Shown here in pieces: positions 25,196-34,313 of a stretch of DNA of 64,000 bases (positions within the stretch are counted from its first letter, which is position 1; the number at the start of each line of letters is the position of its first letter). Position numbers and translations under genes: made by a program. Source of the DNA: DATBLE01 sp963719325. GTDB lineage: Bacteria; Actinomycetota; Thermoleophilia; Gaiellales; Gaiellaceae. Location: assembly GCA_963719325.1 (NCBI GenBank), contig CAVRBW010000027.1:1-64000 (forward strand). The letters are read 5' to 3'. The notes beneath the pieces are model-generated. The model saw only the letters and a program-made list of their open reading frames with translations, was not told the DNA's origin and made no database searches.

Positions 25196-26338
25196 GTGGC
25201 AGCTCTCTCCAACCCCTTCCGCTACGGCGGCGTCGCCCGCGGCGAGTACTTCACCGACCGGGACCGCGAGCTCGCTGCGCTGAGCGCCGACATCCGCGGC
25301 GGCCAGGACGTCGTGATCATCTCCCGCCGCCGGATGGGCAAGACCTCGCTGATCGAGGAGGTGAGCGAGCAGCTTCGGGCCGAGAAGATGCTCGTCGCCT
25401 ACCTCGATCTCTACGGGTCGCCGACGAAGGAGGTGCTGGCGGACGACCTCGCCCAGTCGCTCTCGGACGGGCTGCTCTCGCCGATCGAGCGGACGACCGA
25501 CAAGATCCGCGGCTGGTTCTCGCACCTCTCCGTCCAGCCGCGGGTGACCGTCCGCGAGGACGGCATGCCGCAGTTCGAGTTCCTCGGCTACGAGCGCAAG
25601 GAAGATGCAGACACGCTGCTCGACGGACTGCTGGAGCTGCCCGGCGAGGTCGCCGCGCGCGGCCACCGCGTGTGCGTGGTGCTCGACGAGTTCCAGGAGG
25701 TCGTGCGGATCGACCCGAAGCTCCCCGGCCGCGTGCGGGCCGCGTTCCAGCAGCAGCCGGAGGTCGCGCACGTCTATCTCGGATCGAAGCGGCACATGAT
25801 GGAGCCGCTGTTCATGGAGCGCGCGGCGCCCCTCTACCGCTCCGCGAAGCCGATGCTGCTCGGCGCGATCGAGCCCGAGGTCTTCGCCGGCTTCCTCCGC
25901 GAGCGGTTCGTTGCCGGCGGCGTGAAGATCGCCGACGAGCAGCTGGAGCGGATCCTGGCGCTGAGCGGCGGGCTGCCGTACGAGACCCAGGAGCTCTGCT
26001 CGTACGTCTGGACCGAGGCGAAGCTCGCGGGCGTCGCGATCGACGACGAACTGATCGAGCACGCGCTGCACACGCTCGTCGACGCCGAGGGGGCGCGCTA
26101 TACCGCGATCTGGGACCGGCTTCCGGGCGCCCAGCGCGCGCTCCTCCGCGCCCTGGCGCGCGAGCCGGGCCGCGTCTACAGCGAGGGGTACCGAACGCGC
26201 CACAAGCTCGGCTCGGCATCGAGCGTCCAGCGCGCGCTGGCCGGACTGGAGAAGCTCGACCTGGTCGATTCGAGCGAGGGTGGCGGCCAGGCGCTGGCCG
26301 ACGTCTTCATGCGCGTCTGGCTGGGTCGCGTCGACTGA
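25196..26338 (+). CDS. AAA/STAND-type ATPase (archaeal ATPase-like) with C-terminal winged helix
   Basis: 380 aa from GTG at 25196, the position predicted for a leaderless transcript. N-terminal NPFRYGGVARGEYFTDRDREL is typical of this family. Walker A is SRRRMGKTSL (about 43-52), with the first Gly replaced. Walker B is VVLDEFQEV (about 161-169). The sensor-like and winged-helix part follows, with GLPYETQELC near 262 and a C-terminal wHTH. These ATPases often pair with nucleases or proteases. Here an Mrr-like nuclease starts 55 bp downstream on the same strand, so a two-gene DNA-directed module is plausible. Confidence 0.8.
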   Translation: MAALSNPFRYGGVARGEYFTDRDRELAALSADIRGGQDVVIISRRRMGKTSLIEEVSEQLRAEKMLVAYLDLYGSPTKEVLADDLAQSLSDGLLSPIERTTDKIRGWFSHLSVQPRVTVREDGMPQFEFLGYERKEDADTLLDGLLELPGEVAARGHRVCVVLDEFQEVVRIDPKLPGRVRAAFQQQPEVAHVYLGSKRHMMEPLFMERAAPLYRSAKPMLLGAIEPEVFAGFLRERFVAGGVKIADEQLERILALSGGLPYETQELCSYVWTEAKLAGVAIDDELIEHALHTLVDAEGARYTAIWDRLPGAQRALLRALAREPGRVYSEGYRTRHKLGSASSVQRALAGLEKLDLVDSSEGGGQALADVFMRVWLGRVD

Positions 26339-26393
26339 TACCCGGGATCGAAGAGGGATCAAGCTTTCGCGCGGCGTTGCCGACGCAAGACTG

Positions 26394-26799
26394 ATGCTCG
26401 CCGGGGACCCGCGCTTCGAGGCGATCGACGCCATGACCAGCAAGGACTTCGAGTTCGCCCTCGTCGATCTCTTCGAGCTGCTCCAGTACGAGGACGTGCA
26501 GCGGATCGGTACGTTCGAAGACGACGCCGATCTGATCGTCGTCGAGGACGGGGAGCGAATCGCCGTCCAGGCGAAGCACGCGTCCATGCCTGTTCGGATC
26601 GAAACCGTCCAGCCGCTGGTCGACGGGATGCGGCGCTACGGGTGTGTTCGCGGTCTGATCGTCACGAACAGCTTCTTCACCGACGAGGCGATCGCCTTCG
26701 CGCGGGAGTGCGGGGATCGAGCTCTGGGACCGCGAGATTCTCGCCCAGTACATCGACGGCGAAGAGCCTTCGGCCCTGGCTGTCGATCAGGCTCGCTAA
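26394..26799 (+). pseudogene. Mrr-like restriction endonuclease domain protein with one frameshift
   Basis: From ATG at 26394 the frame gives a restriction-endonuclease-like fold: FEFALVDLFELLQYEDVQRI, then D-x-I-V-V-E-D-G-E-R-I-A-V-Q-A-K, the D-(E/Q)-x-K active site of Mrr type, and LIVTNSFFTDEA. At the run GGGG (26712-26715) one extra G shifts the frame. Removing it continues GIELWDREILAQYIDGEE to a TAA at 26797-26799, giving about 134 aa. Uncorrected, the frame ends at 26804 with an unrelated tail. Likely partner of the ATPase upstream. Confidence 0.65.
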
Positions 26800-26847
26800 C
26801 CTGATCGCTGCACCGTCGCGGCAGCTGACTCCAAAACGCTCGATCCG

Positions 26848-28425
26848 GTGACCGACGCGCACGTGCGACATCGACCTCGCTTGAAGACGCGCCTCATCCT
26901 GGCCGTCGGGCTCGGCATGGCGGCGCTTGTGGGTCTTGCCCCCGGTGCGACCGCGGGCCGGGGCGTGACTGCAGGCGTTCCGATCGTGGGCATCGCCGAC
27001 GACGCGCCCAAGTACGCCGACGACGGCGGCGCGTCCATGTGGGGTCAGCTCCGCGCGCTCGGCATGCGGGAGGCCCGGATCTCGGTCGACTTCGACCCCG
27101 AGCAGCCGAAGAAGATCCAGGAGAAGCCGTTCCTCGACCGCTCGATCGACAAGGCCGCCGCCGACGGGGTCACGGTCGTCTTCTCGGTCTATCCGCACGT
27201 GCCGCGCGCGCTCGCGACCGACACCGACACGCGCGTCGCCAACTTCGGCGCCTACCTGGCGCTGCTTGCGCGCACCTACCCCGAGGTGAAGAAGTACATC
27301 GTCCTGAACGAGCCGAACGAGGCCTACTTCTTCGCGCCGCAGTACAGCGGGCGCCAGAACGTCTCCGCGGCCGTCGCCTACAAGGCGCTCGTCGCGGGCT
27401 ACGACCGGCTGAAGGCGGTCGATCCGAGCATCACCGTGGTCGGCCTCGGGCTTTCGCCCGACGGAAACGGCGTGACGTCGACTCCGCCGGTGCGCTTCAT
27501 CAAGGCGCTCGGCGACGCCTACCGGGCCAGCGGCCGGAAGAAGCCGATCATGGACGAGCTCGCGTACCACATCCACCCGCGCGACTCGCGGACGTTCGAC
27601 GACAGGACACACTTCAAGTGGCCGAACGGCGGCCCCGCCGACCTGAACCGGATCAAGCAGGCGGTCTGGGATGCCTTTCACGGCACCGCCCAACCGACCT
27701 TCGCCGAGGGCAAGACCGACGAGACGAGCAGCGAACCGCTCCGCTTCGTGCTCGCCGAGGTCGCCGTGCAGGTGGGGATCCCGGAATCGCTTGCGTCCAG
27801 CTACACGAACGCTGAGAACGTCCCGGTCGCCGACGAGGCCTGGCAGGCGAAGGCCTACCCCGCGCTCCTTCGCTCGTTCGCCTGCGACCCGGATGTCGCC
27901 GACGTATTGCTCTTCCTGCTGATCGACCAGCCCGACCTCAAGCGCTACCAGAGCGGCCTCCTGCGCATCGACGGCTCGAAGCGGCCGTCGTTCGACTCCG
28001 TTCGGGCGGCGATCCCCAAGCTCGGCAGCTGCGGGACGAAGCGGACGTGGCGACATGCCCTACGGGTGACCGGCGCCCGGGCTGCGTTCGGAACCAAGAC
28101 GAAGCTCCGGATCTTCCAGACCGTCTTCGGCGTAAGCGTGACCGCCGGCGAGGACGCGACCGCCAAGGCCGGCCTCTTCGCAGCCGCCGGCCCGAAGGTG
28201 CCGATCGACCGGAAGAAGCTCAACCTCGCGCTGAGCCATGCAGGTCGTGCTGACGGCCCGCTGCTCTATGCCACCGCGCGGATCAGGGCCCGCTTCCTGC
28301 CGCGGATCCAGGTGCACGGGACGCTCCGGCCCGGCTACTACCGCTGGGTCGTGCGTATCCGCGCGACGATGAACACCGGGCGCGTCAGCCTGATCGTCGG
28401 GCCGGTCTTCCGCGTCACCGGCTGA
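26848..28425 (+). CDS. Secreted (beta/alpha)8 glycosidase-like protein
   Basis: 525 aa with an N-terminal signal peptide (LKTRLILAVGLGMAALVGLA, cleavage near GATAG). The region 50-390 resembles clan A glycoside hydrolases: a strand ending IVLNEPNE (likely acid/base Glu) and a later FVLAEVAVQ (possible nucleophile Glu). About 400-525 is a beta-rich C-terminal domain. The family (GH5/GH39-like) is inferred and the substrate unknown. Start GTG 26848 or TTG 26881. Separated from the convergent ArsR-SRPBCC gene by a strong hairpin. Confidence 0.65.
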   Translation: MTDAHVRHRPRLKTRLILAVGLGMAALVGLAPGATAGRGVTAGVPIVGIADDAPKYADDGGASMWGQLRALGMREARISVDFDPEQPKKIQEKPFLDRSIDKAAADGVTVVFSVYPHVPRALATDTDTRVANFGAYLALLARTYPEVKKYIVLNEPNEAYFFAPQYSGRQNVSAAVAYKALVAGYDRLKAVDPSITVVGLGLSPDGNGVTSTPPVRFIKALGDAYRASGRKKPIMDELAYHIHPRDSRTFDDRTHFKWPNGGPADLNRIKQAVWDAFHGTAQPTFAEGKTDETSSEPLRFVLAEVAVQVGIPESLASSYTNAENVPVADEAWQAKAYPALLRSFACDPDVADVLLFLLIDQPDLKRYQSGLLRIDGSKRPSFDSVRAAIPKLGSCGTKRTWRHALRVTGARAAFGTKTKLRIFQTVFGVSVTAGEDATAKAGLFAAAGPKVPIDRKKLNLALSHAGRADGPLLYATARIRARFLPRIQVHGTLRPGYYRWVVRIRATMNTGRVSLIVGPVFRVTG

Positions 28426-28428
28426 GGA

Positions 28429-28454
28429 GGAGGCGCCGCCGGAGCGGCGCCTCC
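28429..28454. terminator. Bidirectional hairpin terminator
   Basis: Perfect 11-bp stem GGAGGCGCCGC / GCGGCGCCTCC with loop CGGA, placed exactly between two convergent stop codons (28425 and 28465). Confidence 0.75.
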
Positions 28455-28464
28455 AGGCAGCACG

Positions 28465-29238
28465 TCAGGCAGCCGAGCTCGACGCGTCCGTGTAGAGCAG
28501 GGAGCCGGGCGTCGTCAGCAGCTCTCCGGTCTCGAGCAGTGTCTTCAGGCCGGAGAGGATCTGCGGCCAGCCGCCGTAGAGCTCGTCGTTGGCGCCCTCG
28601 CGAAGCTGGTCGTGCGTGACGACGAGCTTGCAGGTGTCACCAACGGGCTCGATCTCCCAGGTCACGCGCGAGGTCCCCTCCGCCTTTACGTCGTCACTCC
28701 AGAGGGCGTTGAAGCTCTGGACGAGCCGCCGCGGCGGATCGACCTCGAGGTTCTCGCCGGTCGCGATCTCGGCGGCTCCCGGGACCGACGCCGTATAGCT
28801 CGAGCCGGGCGTGTAGTCCGAGTGGGTCTCGATGCCGTAGCTGTACTTCGCCCTCGTCTTGGGATCGGTGATCGCCTCCCAGAGCCGCTCGGGCGTCGTC
28901 TTGATGTAGATCTCGAACACCTTCTCCATGCGTTCCCCCTCGAGGTCGTGTTTGAGAGCGCTGAGGCCCGCGGCCCAGGGCTCGGCGAACTTGCTCACCC
29001 ACCGGTCGTGGACGAGCCGGATGGGCACGGAGTTCAGGAAGTGGAGCTTCTCGCGACCGCGTCGGCGCGTGACCACGAGATGCGCCTCCTCGAGCACCTT
29101 CAGGTGCTTCATCACGCCGAATCGCGACATCGGCAACCGCTGCTCGAGCGCGCTGAGGGTCTGGCCGTCCTCCTTGAAGAGCTCGTCGAGCAACCTTCGG
29201 CGTGTCGGGTCGGAGAGGGCTCTGAACACCGCGTCCAT
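28465..29238 (-). CDS. ArsR-family HTH fused to SRPBCC (AHSA1) domain
   Basis: 257 aa from ATG at 29238. Residues 1-95 are an ArsR winged helix (VFRALSDPTRRRLLDELF, recognition region MSRFGVMKHLKVLEEAHLV, RRGREKLHF). Residues 105-250 are an AHSA1/START-like hydrophobic-pocket domain (KVFEIYIKTTPERLWEAITD, ending SGLKTLLETGELL). The fusion is a known actinobacterial arrangement in which the SRPBCC part may bind a ligand. A perfect inverted repeat 16 bp upstream suggests autoregulation. Confidence 0.87.
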   Translation of the reverse strand: MDAVFRALSDPTRRRLLDELFKEDGQTLSALEQRLPMSRFGVMKHLKVLEEAHLVVTRRRGREKLHFLNSVPIRLVHDRWVSKFAEPWAAGLSALKHDLEGERMEKVFEIYIKTTPERLWEAITDPKTRAKYSYGIETHSDYTPGSSYTASVPGAAEIATGENLEVDPPRRLVQSFNALWSDDVKAEGTSRVTWEIEPVGDTCKLVVTHDQLREGANDELYGGWPQILSGLKTLLETGELLTTPGSLLYTDASSSAA

Positions 29239-29253
29239 GGCCCGGGACAATAC

Positions 29254-29269
29254 GTGACCATTCGGTCAC
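29254..29269. promoter_or_regulatory. Palindromic operator of the ArsR-SRPBCC gene
   Basis: GTGACC-ATTC-GGTCAC is a perfect 6-4-6 inverted repeat 15 bp upstream of the ATG at 29238, the expected place for an ArsR-type operator. Confidence 0.6.
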
Positions 29270-29281
29270 ATGTCAACCGTA

Positions 29282-29422
29282 TTAAGGGCCGGCGGTTTTC
29301 TGCCCGCGCGCAGCTGCCAACTCGGCGCTGATTCGATCCATGTGGGCCTGCAGCTGTTGCACCCGAGCGGCACGCGCCTTTCGCCAAGCGCGATATTCCT
29401 CAGGAGTCCATTTCTTCTTCAT
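29282..29422 (-). CDS. Small basic conserved-type hypothetical protein (46 aa)
   Basis: ATG at 29422 preceded by GAGGGAG at correct spacing. The product begins MKKKWTPEEYRAWRKARAAR and ends GQKTAGP, a single charged helix. Its start lies inside the 3' end of the small gene at 29400-29543 in another frame, implying translational coupling. It resembles the 45-aa protein at 2001-2138 in its MKKK..TPEE start. Function unknown. Confidence 0.55.
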   Translation of the reverse strand: MKKKWTPEEYRAWRKARAARVQQLQAHMDRISAELAAARGQKTAGP

Positions 29423-29543
29423 CGTCTCCCTCATCGTAGCCGCCCAGGATCGCGAGAATCTGCTGCGTATCGGTGACGATGTCGGAGAGCGCCCCCATGA
29501 TCGCCAACACCTCGCCGCGATAGATCCCTTGCTCTTCATCCAC
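29400..29543 (-). CDS. Small acidic hypothetical protein (47 aa)
   Basis: GTG at 29543, no clear Shine-Dalgarno. The product has a hydrophobic helix (EVLAIMGALSDIVTDTQQIL) and an acidic tail (DEGDDEEEMDS). It overlaps the next small gene by 23 bp. The two opposite charges (acidic here, basic there) could suit a small complex, but that is a guess. Function unknown. Confidence 0.45.
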   Translation of the reverse strand: MDEEQGIYRGEVLAIMGALSDIVTDTQQILAILGGYDEGDDEEEMDS

Positions 29544-30542
29544 GACGACAGGGTGCGGGCAGCGCCGGCGTGGCGCAAGATGGCCGTATGAAACGGGTCC
29601 GCTTCGCACCGAGCCCGACCGGGACGCTGCACATCGGCAACGCTCTCTCCGCCGTCGCCAACCGGCACTACGGCGACTGGCTGCTGCTCCGGATCGACGA
29701 CACCGACGCGACGCGGAACGTCGCGGGCGGGGAGGAGGCGATCGTCGAGGATCTCCGCTGGCTCGGTGTCGCGTGGGACGAAGGGCCCGTGAGGCAGAGC
29801 GAACGCAGCGGGCGTTACCGCGAGGCTGCGGCGCAGCTCGATACCGATCGGTTCGAAGGCACGACGCTGCTGCGCGAGGACGGCACGGCGACCTACCAAC
29901 TCGCGACCGTGGTCGACGACATCGATTTCGGGATCACGCACGTCGTCAGGGGGAACGACCATCGGCCGAACGAGCCGATCCACCGGCGGCTGCACGAGGC
30001 GCTCGGCACCCGGCCGCCCGAGTACGTCCACCACGGGCTGATCCTCGGGCCGGACGGCAAGAAGCTCGCGAAGCGAGCCGAGGGCGCAACGGTCGCCTCG
30101 CTCCGCGAAGCGGGCATTCCGGCCGAGGCCGTGCGCGGCTACCTCGACGAGCTCGGCATCCCACGGCACGACGTGCATCTCGACCTGCCGCGGATCCGGA
30201 GACTCGCGATCGAGGGGATCGAGGCGATGAGCGACCAGGAGCTCGCCGATCGGGTGGGGGTCGATGCGCAGTACGTCGCGGTCATGCGTGGCGCCCGAGA
30301 CCTGAACGAGGCGCGCCGGTTCGTCGAGGACTTGCTGCATCCGGAGGAGGTAGGGGTGAGCGATCCCGAGACGCTGGCGCGGTTCAAGGAACTGGCCGAC
30401 CTCCAGCCGCGCGAGCTGCTGCGGGAGTTGAAGGCGGCCGGCGGGAATCTGCGCGGCCTGCGTCTCGCGCTCACCGGTCGCACCACGGGTCCCGAGCTCT
30501 CCGCGATACTGGCTGCGCTGCCCAAGGAGGAAGCACTGCGCC

Positions 30543-31820
<1,278 letters not shown>

Positions 31821-31845
31821 CGTCGCTCGCCTTTAGCTCGCTCCC

Positions 31846-31869
31846 GTGGGGGAACCAGATTTCCCCCAC
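31846..31869 (+). terminator. Hairpin between cysS and rlmB
   Basis: GTGGGGGAA (31846-31854) pairs perfectly with TTCCCCCAC (31861-31869) around a 6-nt loop. A possible attenuator or partial terminator in the 136-bp cysS-rlmB gap. The surroundings are rich in further GGGGAAC/GTTCCCC blocks. Confidence 0.45.
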
Positions 31870-31956
31870 GTTCCCCCTTCTTTTCGAGGCCGATGTCTAT
31901 GGGGAACCTCCCGGTTCCCCCGGCCCTCTCCCCGGTCTCCGGCCGAAGGTCGGCCG

Positions 31957-32649
31957 TTGACCGCGGAGCTCGTCTACGGGCGCCGGGCTGTTCGCGAGGC
32001 GCTGCGGGGGAGGCGGGAGGTGCTCGAGGTCTTCGCGTCCGACCGCGGGCGGCGAGAGCCTTGGCTGGACGGGCGCCGCGTCCAGGTCAAGCCCGAACGC
32101 GAGCTCTCGGAGCTCGCCGGAACGCGGGATCACCAGGGCTTCGTCGCGAGGTGCGAGCCGTACCGATACGCGGATGCCTCGGATCTGGCGGCTGCCGAGC
32201 TGCCGCTGCTCGCCTGCCTCGACCAGGTCACCGATCCGCGGAACCTCGGGGCCGTGTGCCGGAGCGCGGAGGGAGCGGGGGCGACCGGCGTCGTATTGCC
32301 GGCCCACAACTCGGCGCGGGTCACGCCTGCCGTCTGCCGTTCTTCGGCGGGGGCGGTCGAGCATCTCCCGGTCGCCGTCGTTCCCAACCTCGCACGCTGG
32401 CTCAACGAGGTGAAGAGCGGCTCGCTGTGGGTCTACGCGGCCGCGCTCGACGGAAAGCCGCTGTGGGGGTCAGACCTCACGGGCGGCGTCGCGCTCGTCT
32501 TCGGTGCAGAGGGGAAGGGGATCCGGCCGCTGGTTCGCAAGGCGTGCGACGCCGCAGTGTCGATCCCGCTCGACGGGCAGGTCGAGTCGCTGAACGTCAG
32601 CGTTGCCGCGGCGGTGCTCCTCTACGAGGCACGGCGGCAACGTGCCTGA
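31957..32649 (+). CDS. rlmB: 23S rRNA 2'-O-methyltransferase RlmB-like (SpoU family)
   Basis: 230 aa from TTG at 31957; an open frame to 31846 runs through the hairpin and is not credible. The N-terminal L30e-like substrate-binding domain starts LVYGRRAVREAL. The SPOUT domain shows the three SpoU motifs: DQVTDPRNLGAVCRSAEGAG, LVFGAEGKGIRPL and IPLDGQVESLNVSVAAAVLL, which form the trefoil knot that binds SAM. It methylates a ribose of 23S rRNA (G2251 in E. coli RlmB). It overlaps the NYN gene by 8 bp. Confidence 0.92.
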   Translation: MTAELVYGRRAVREALRGRREVLEVFASDRGRREPWLDGRRVQVKPERELSELAGTRDHQGFVARCEPYRYADASDLAAAELPLLACLDQVTDPRNLGAVCRSAEGAGATGVVLPAHNSARVTPAVCRSSAGAVEHLPVAVVPNLARWLNEVKSGSLWVYAAALDGKPLWGSDLTGGVALVFGAEGKGIRPLVRKACDAAVSIPLDGQVESLNVSVAAAVLLYEARRQRA

Positions 32650-33082
32650 TCCGACGCTCTACTTGTTCGACGGCTACAACCTGCTGCACGCCGGTGAGTT
32701 CAAGGACGCGGGCCGCCTCGTCGACGAGCTTGCGAGCTTCGTCGCCCTGCAGGGCGCTCGGGGCGTGGTGGTCTTCGACGGCCACGGCGACGACGTCGAC
32801 CGCGGGCCGCTCCAGGTTCGCTACGCCCCGAACGCCGACACGCTGCTGGAACGGCTCGCTGCCGAGCATCGCGGTCGCGAGGTGGTCTGCCTCGTCTCCT
32901 CCGACTTCGCGATCCGCGGCACCTCGGGGCAAGAGGTGCGCTCGCTCTCCTCCCGGACGTTTCTGCGCGAGCTGAGCGAGCCCCACCACGAGGAGCGGGC
33001 GCCGTCCCATCTCGCCGACCGCCTGGACGAGGCAACTCGAGCACGGCTCGAGCGCCTGCGGAGAGGCGAAGAGCTGCCCTAG
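32642..33082 (+). CDS. NYN-domain RNA-binding/ribonuclease protein (YacP/Rae1-like)
   Basis: 146 aa from GTG at 32642, overlapping rlmB. The NYN PIN-like fold shows LFDGYNLLHAG, GVVVFDGHGDD and VCLVSSDFAIRG, with the acidic residues of the metal site. In Bacillus the homologous YacP (Rae1) is a ribosome-associated endoribonuclease, and the gene has the same position between rlmB and sigH. RNA cleavage here is inferred from family and synteny. Confidence 0.88.
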   Translation: MPDPTLYLFDGYNLLHAGEFKDAGRLVDELASFVALQGARGVVVFDGHGDDVDRGPLQVRYAPNADTLLERLAAEHRGREVVCLVSSDFAIRGTSGQEVRSLSSRTFLRELSEPHHEERAPSHLADRLDEATRARLERLRRGEELP

Positions 33083-33252
33083 TCGTTCCCTCGCCTCCTG
33101 ATGGGCGCGGCTCCTCGGCTTGCCGCGGGGTGCTCCGGAACAGTGTTGCGCGGCGAGTGAATCCGGCTCTACGCCAGAACATCTCGTTTCGAGCGCAGCC
33201 GGGCGGCTCGTTCGAGGTCCAGGTCCAGATCTCGCAGAGCAGAACCGGCCGA

Positions 33253-33317
33253 GCGCGATTTGAGTAGATCATCTTGTAATTCATGCAAGATGGTGCTACG
33301 TTCCCCTCAACTTGAGG
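33253..33317 (+). promoter_or_regulatory. Putative sigH control region
   Basis: The 286-bp gap before sigH has no gene. It holds an inverted repeat CATCTTG/CAAGATG (33270-33276 and 33286-33292) and a perfect palindrome CCTCAA-C-TTGAGG (33305-33317), about 50 bp before the ATG. A possible -35/-10 pair TTGTAA...TACGTT overlaps them. The promoter itself is a weak call. Confidence 0.35.
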
Positions 33318-33368
33318 GTGAGACTTTGGCCGTCAAGCCCTTACCTGCCCCGAAAACAGGAGACTCCG

Positions 33369-34034
33369 ATGCCCGTTCGTCTTGCCACCGCAGTCCGGTC
33401 GCAGCAGAAGTCTCAACGCGAGCTCGAAGACCTTCAGCTCGTCATTCGCGCCCGGAACGGCGACGACCGCGCCCGCGACCACCTCGTCCAGCGCTACACC
33501 GGGTTCGTCCGGATGAAGGCGAGCTCGTACTTCATCGCCGGCGGGGAGCCGGAGGACCTGATCCAAGAGGGCTTGATCGGCCTGTGCAAGGCGGTGCGGG
33601 ACTTCCGGTCGGACAAGGAGACCTCATTCCGGAGCTTCGCCGAGCTGTGCGTGACCCGCCAGATCATCACCGCGATCAAGACGGCCACGCGCTTCAAGCA
33701 TGCCCCGCTGAACACCTACGTGTCGTTCAGCCAGACGCCGGCGGGACAGGACCCGGACTCGGACTGCACCCTCGGCGACGCTCTCCCCGGGTCGCACGTA
33801 CACGATCCGTCGGTGGCCGTGATCTCCTCCGACGAGCTGAAGAGCCTGGTCTTCTGCCTCGGCACCGGCCTGTCGCCGCTCGAGGCCGACGCCCTGCGTA
33901 TGTACCTCGAGGGCTCCTCCTACGAGGACATGGCAGAGGTGCTCGACTGCGACACGAAGGCGATCGACAACGCGCTCCAGCGTGTGAAGCGGAAGATCCT
34001 CACGCACCAGCGCTCGCGCGAAGTCCTCGTCTAG
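33369..34034 (+). CDS. sigH: RNA polymerase sigma factor, SigH (sigma-30) family
   Basis: 221 aa from ATG at 33369, preceded by ACAGGAG. Region 2: DHLVQRYTGFVRMKASSYF, GEPEDLIQEGLIGLCKAVRDF (core-binding and -10 recognition) and SFRSFAELCVTRQIITAIK. Region 4: LSPLEADALRMYLEGSSYEDMA then AIDNALQRVKRKI (HTH). This matches the SigH family of Bacillus and the gene sits in the same yacP-sigH position. Its regulon here is unknown; actinobacterial relatives are often used as a general alternative sigma factor. Confidence 0.92.
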   Translation: MPVRLATAVRSQQKSQRELEDLQLVIRARNGDDRARDHLVQRYTGFVRMKASSYFIAGGEPEDLIQEGLIGLCKAVRDFRSDKETSFRSFAELCVTRQIITAIKTATRFKHAPLNTYVSFSQTPAGQDPDSDCTLGDALPGSHVHDPSVAVISSDELKSLVFCLGTGLSPLEADALRMYLEGSSYEDMAEVLDCDTKAIDNALQRVKRKILTHQRSREVLV

Positions 34035-34160
34035 GGACAGAGAGTCACGGAATCGTCACACCCGGGTGCCAGGCGCTGGGTGTGGACGAGACGACACGCA
34101 GTCGGCACACCTCGAGTGCCAGGCACTCGCAGTGGACAAAGAGTCACTGTTTCGTGACAG
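34035..34160. repeat. Intergenic palindromic repeat cluster (CGAGTGCC-type)
   Basis: Contains the perfect palindrome CGAGTGCC-A-GGCACTCG (34113-34129), a related imperfect one near 34062-34080, and two copies of a GGACA-n-AGAGTCAC module followed by a GTCAC/GTGAC pair. The same 17-bp palindrome recurs at 39448-39464. It looks like a dispersed REP-type repeat. Confidence 0.55.
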
Positions 34161-34231
34161 GCTGAGCGCCGGTCGCTGACCATCCTCGAGCGCCCGTGGA
34201 TTCGGCGCCCAGGCGCGTACCATGGGCGAGC

Positions 34232-34304
34232 GCCGGAGTAGCTCAGCTGGCAGAGCAATCCCCTTGTAAGGGATAGGTCGTGGGTTCGAGTCCCACCTCC
34301 GGCT
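34232..34304 (+). tRNA. tRNA-Thr (anticodon TGT)
   Basis: A full cloverleaf can be drawn. Acceptor GCCGGAG/CTCCGGC, D-arm GCTC..GAGC, anticodon stem ATCCC/GGGAT with loop CTTGTAA (anticodon TGT, reading ACA), T-arm GTGGG-TTCGAGT-CCCAC, discriminator T. CCA is not encoded. It follows sigH, near where many bacteria carry tRNA genes before rpmG-secE-nusG, which are absent here. Confidence 0.95.
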
Positions 34305-34313
34305 TCGGCGCTC

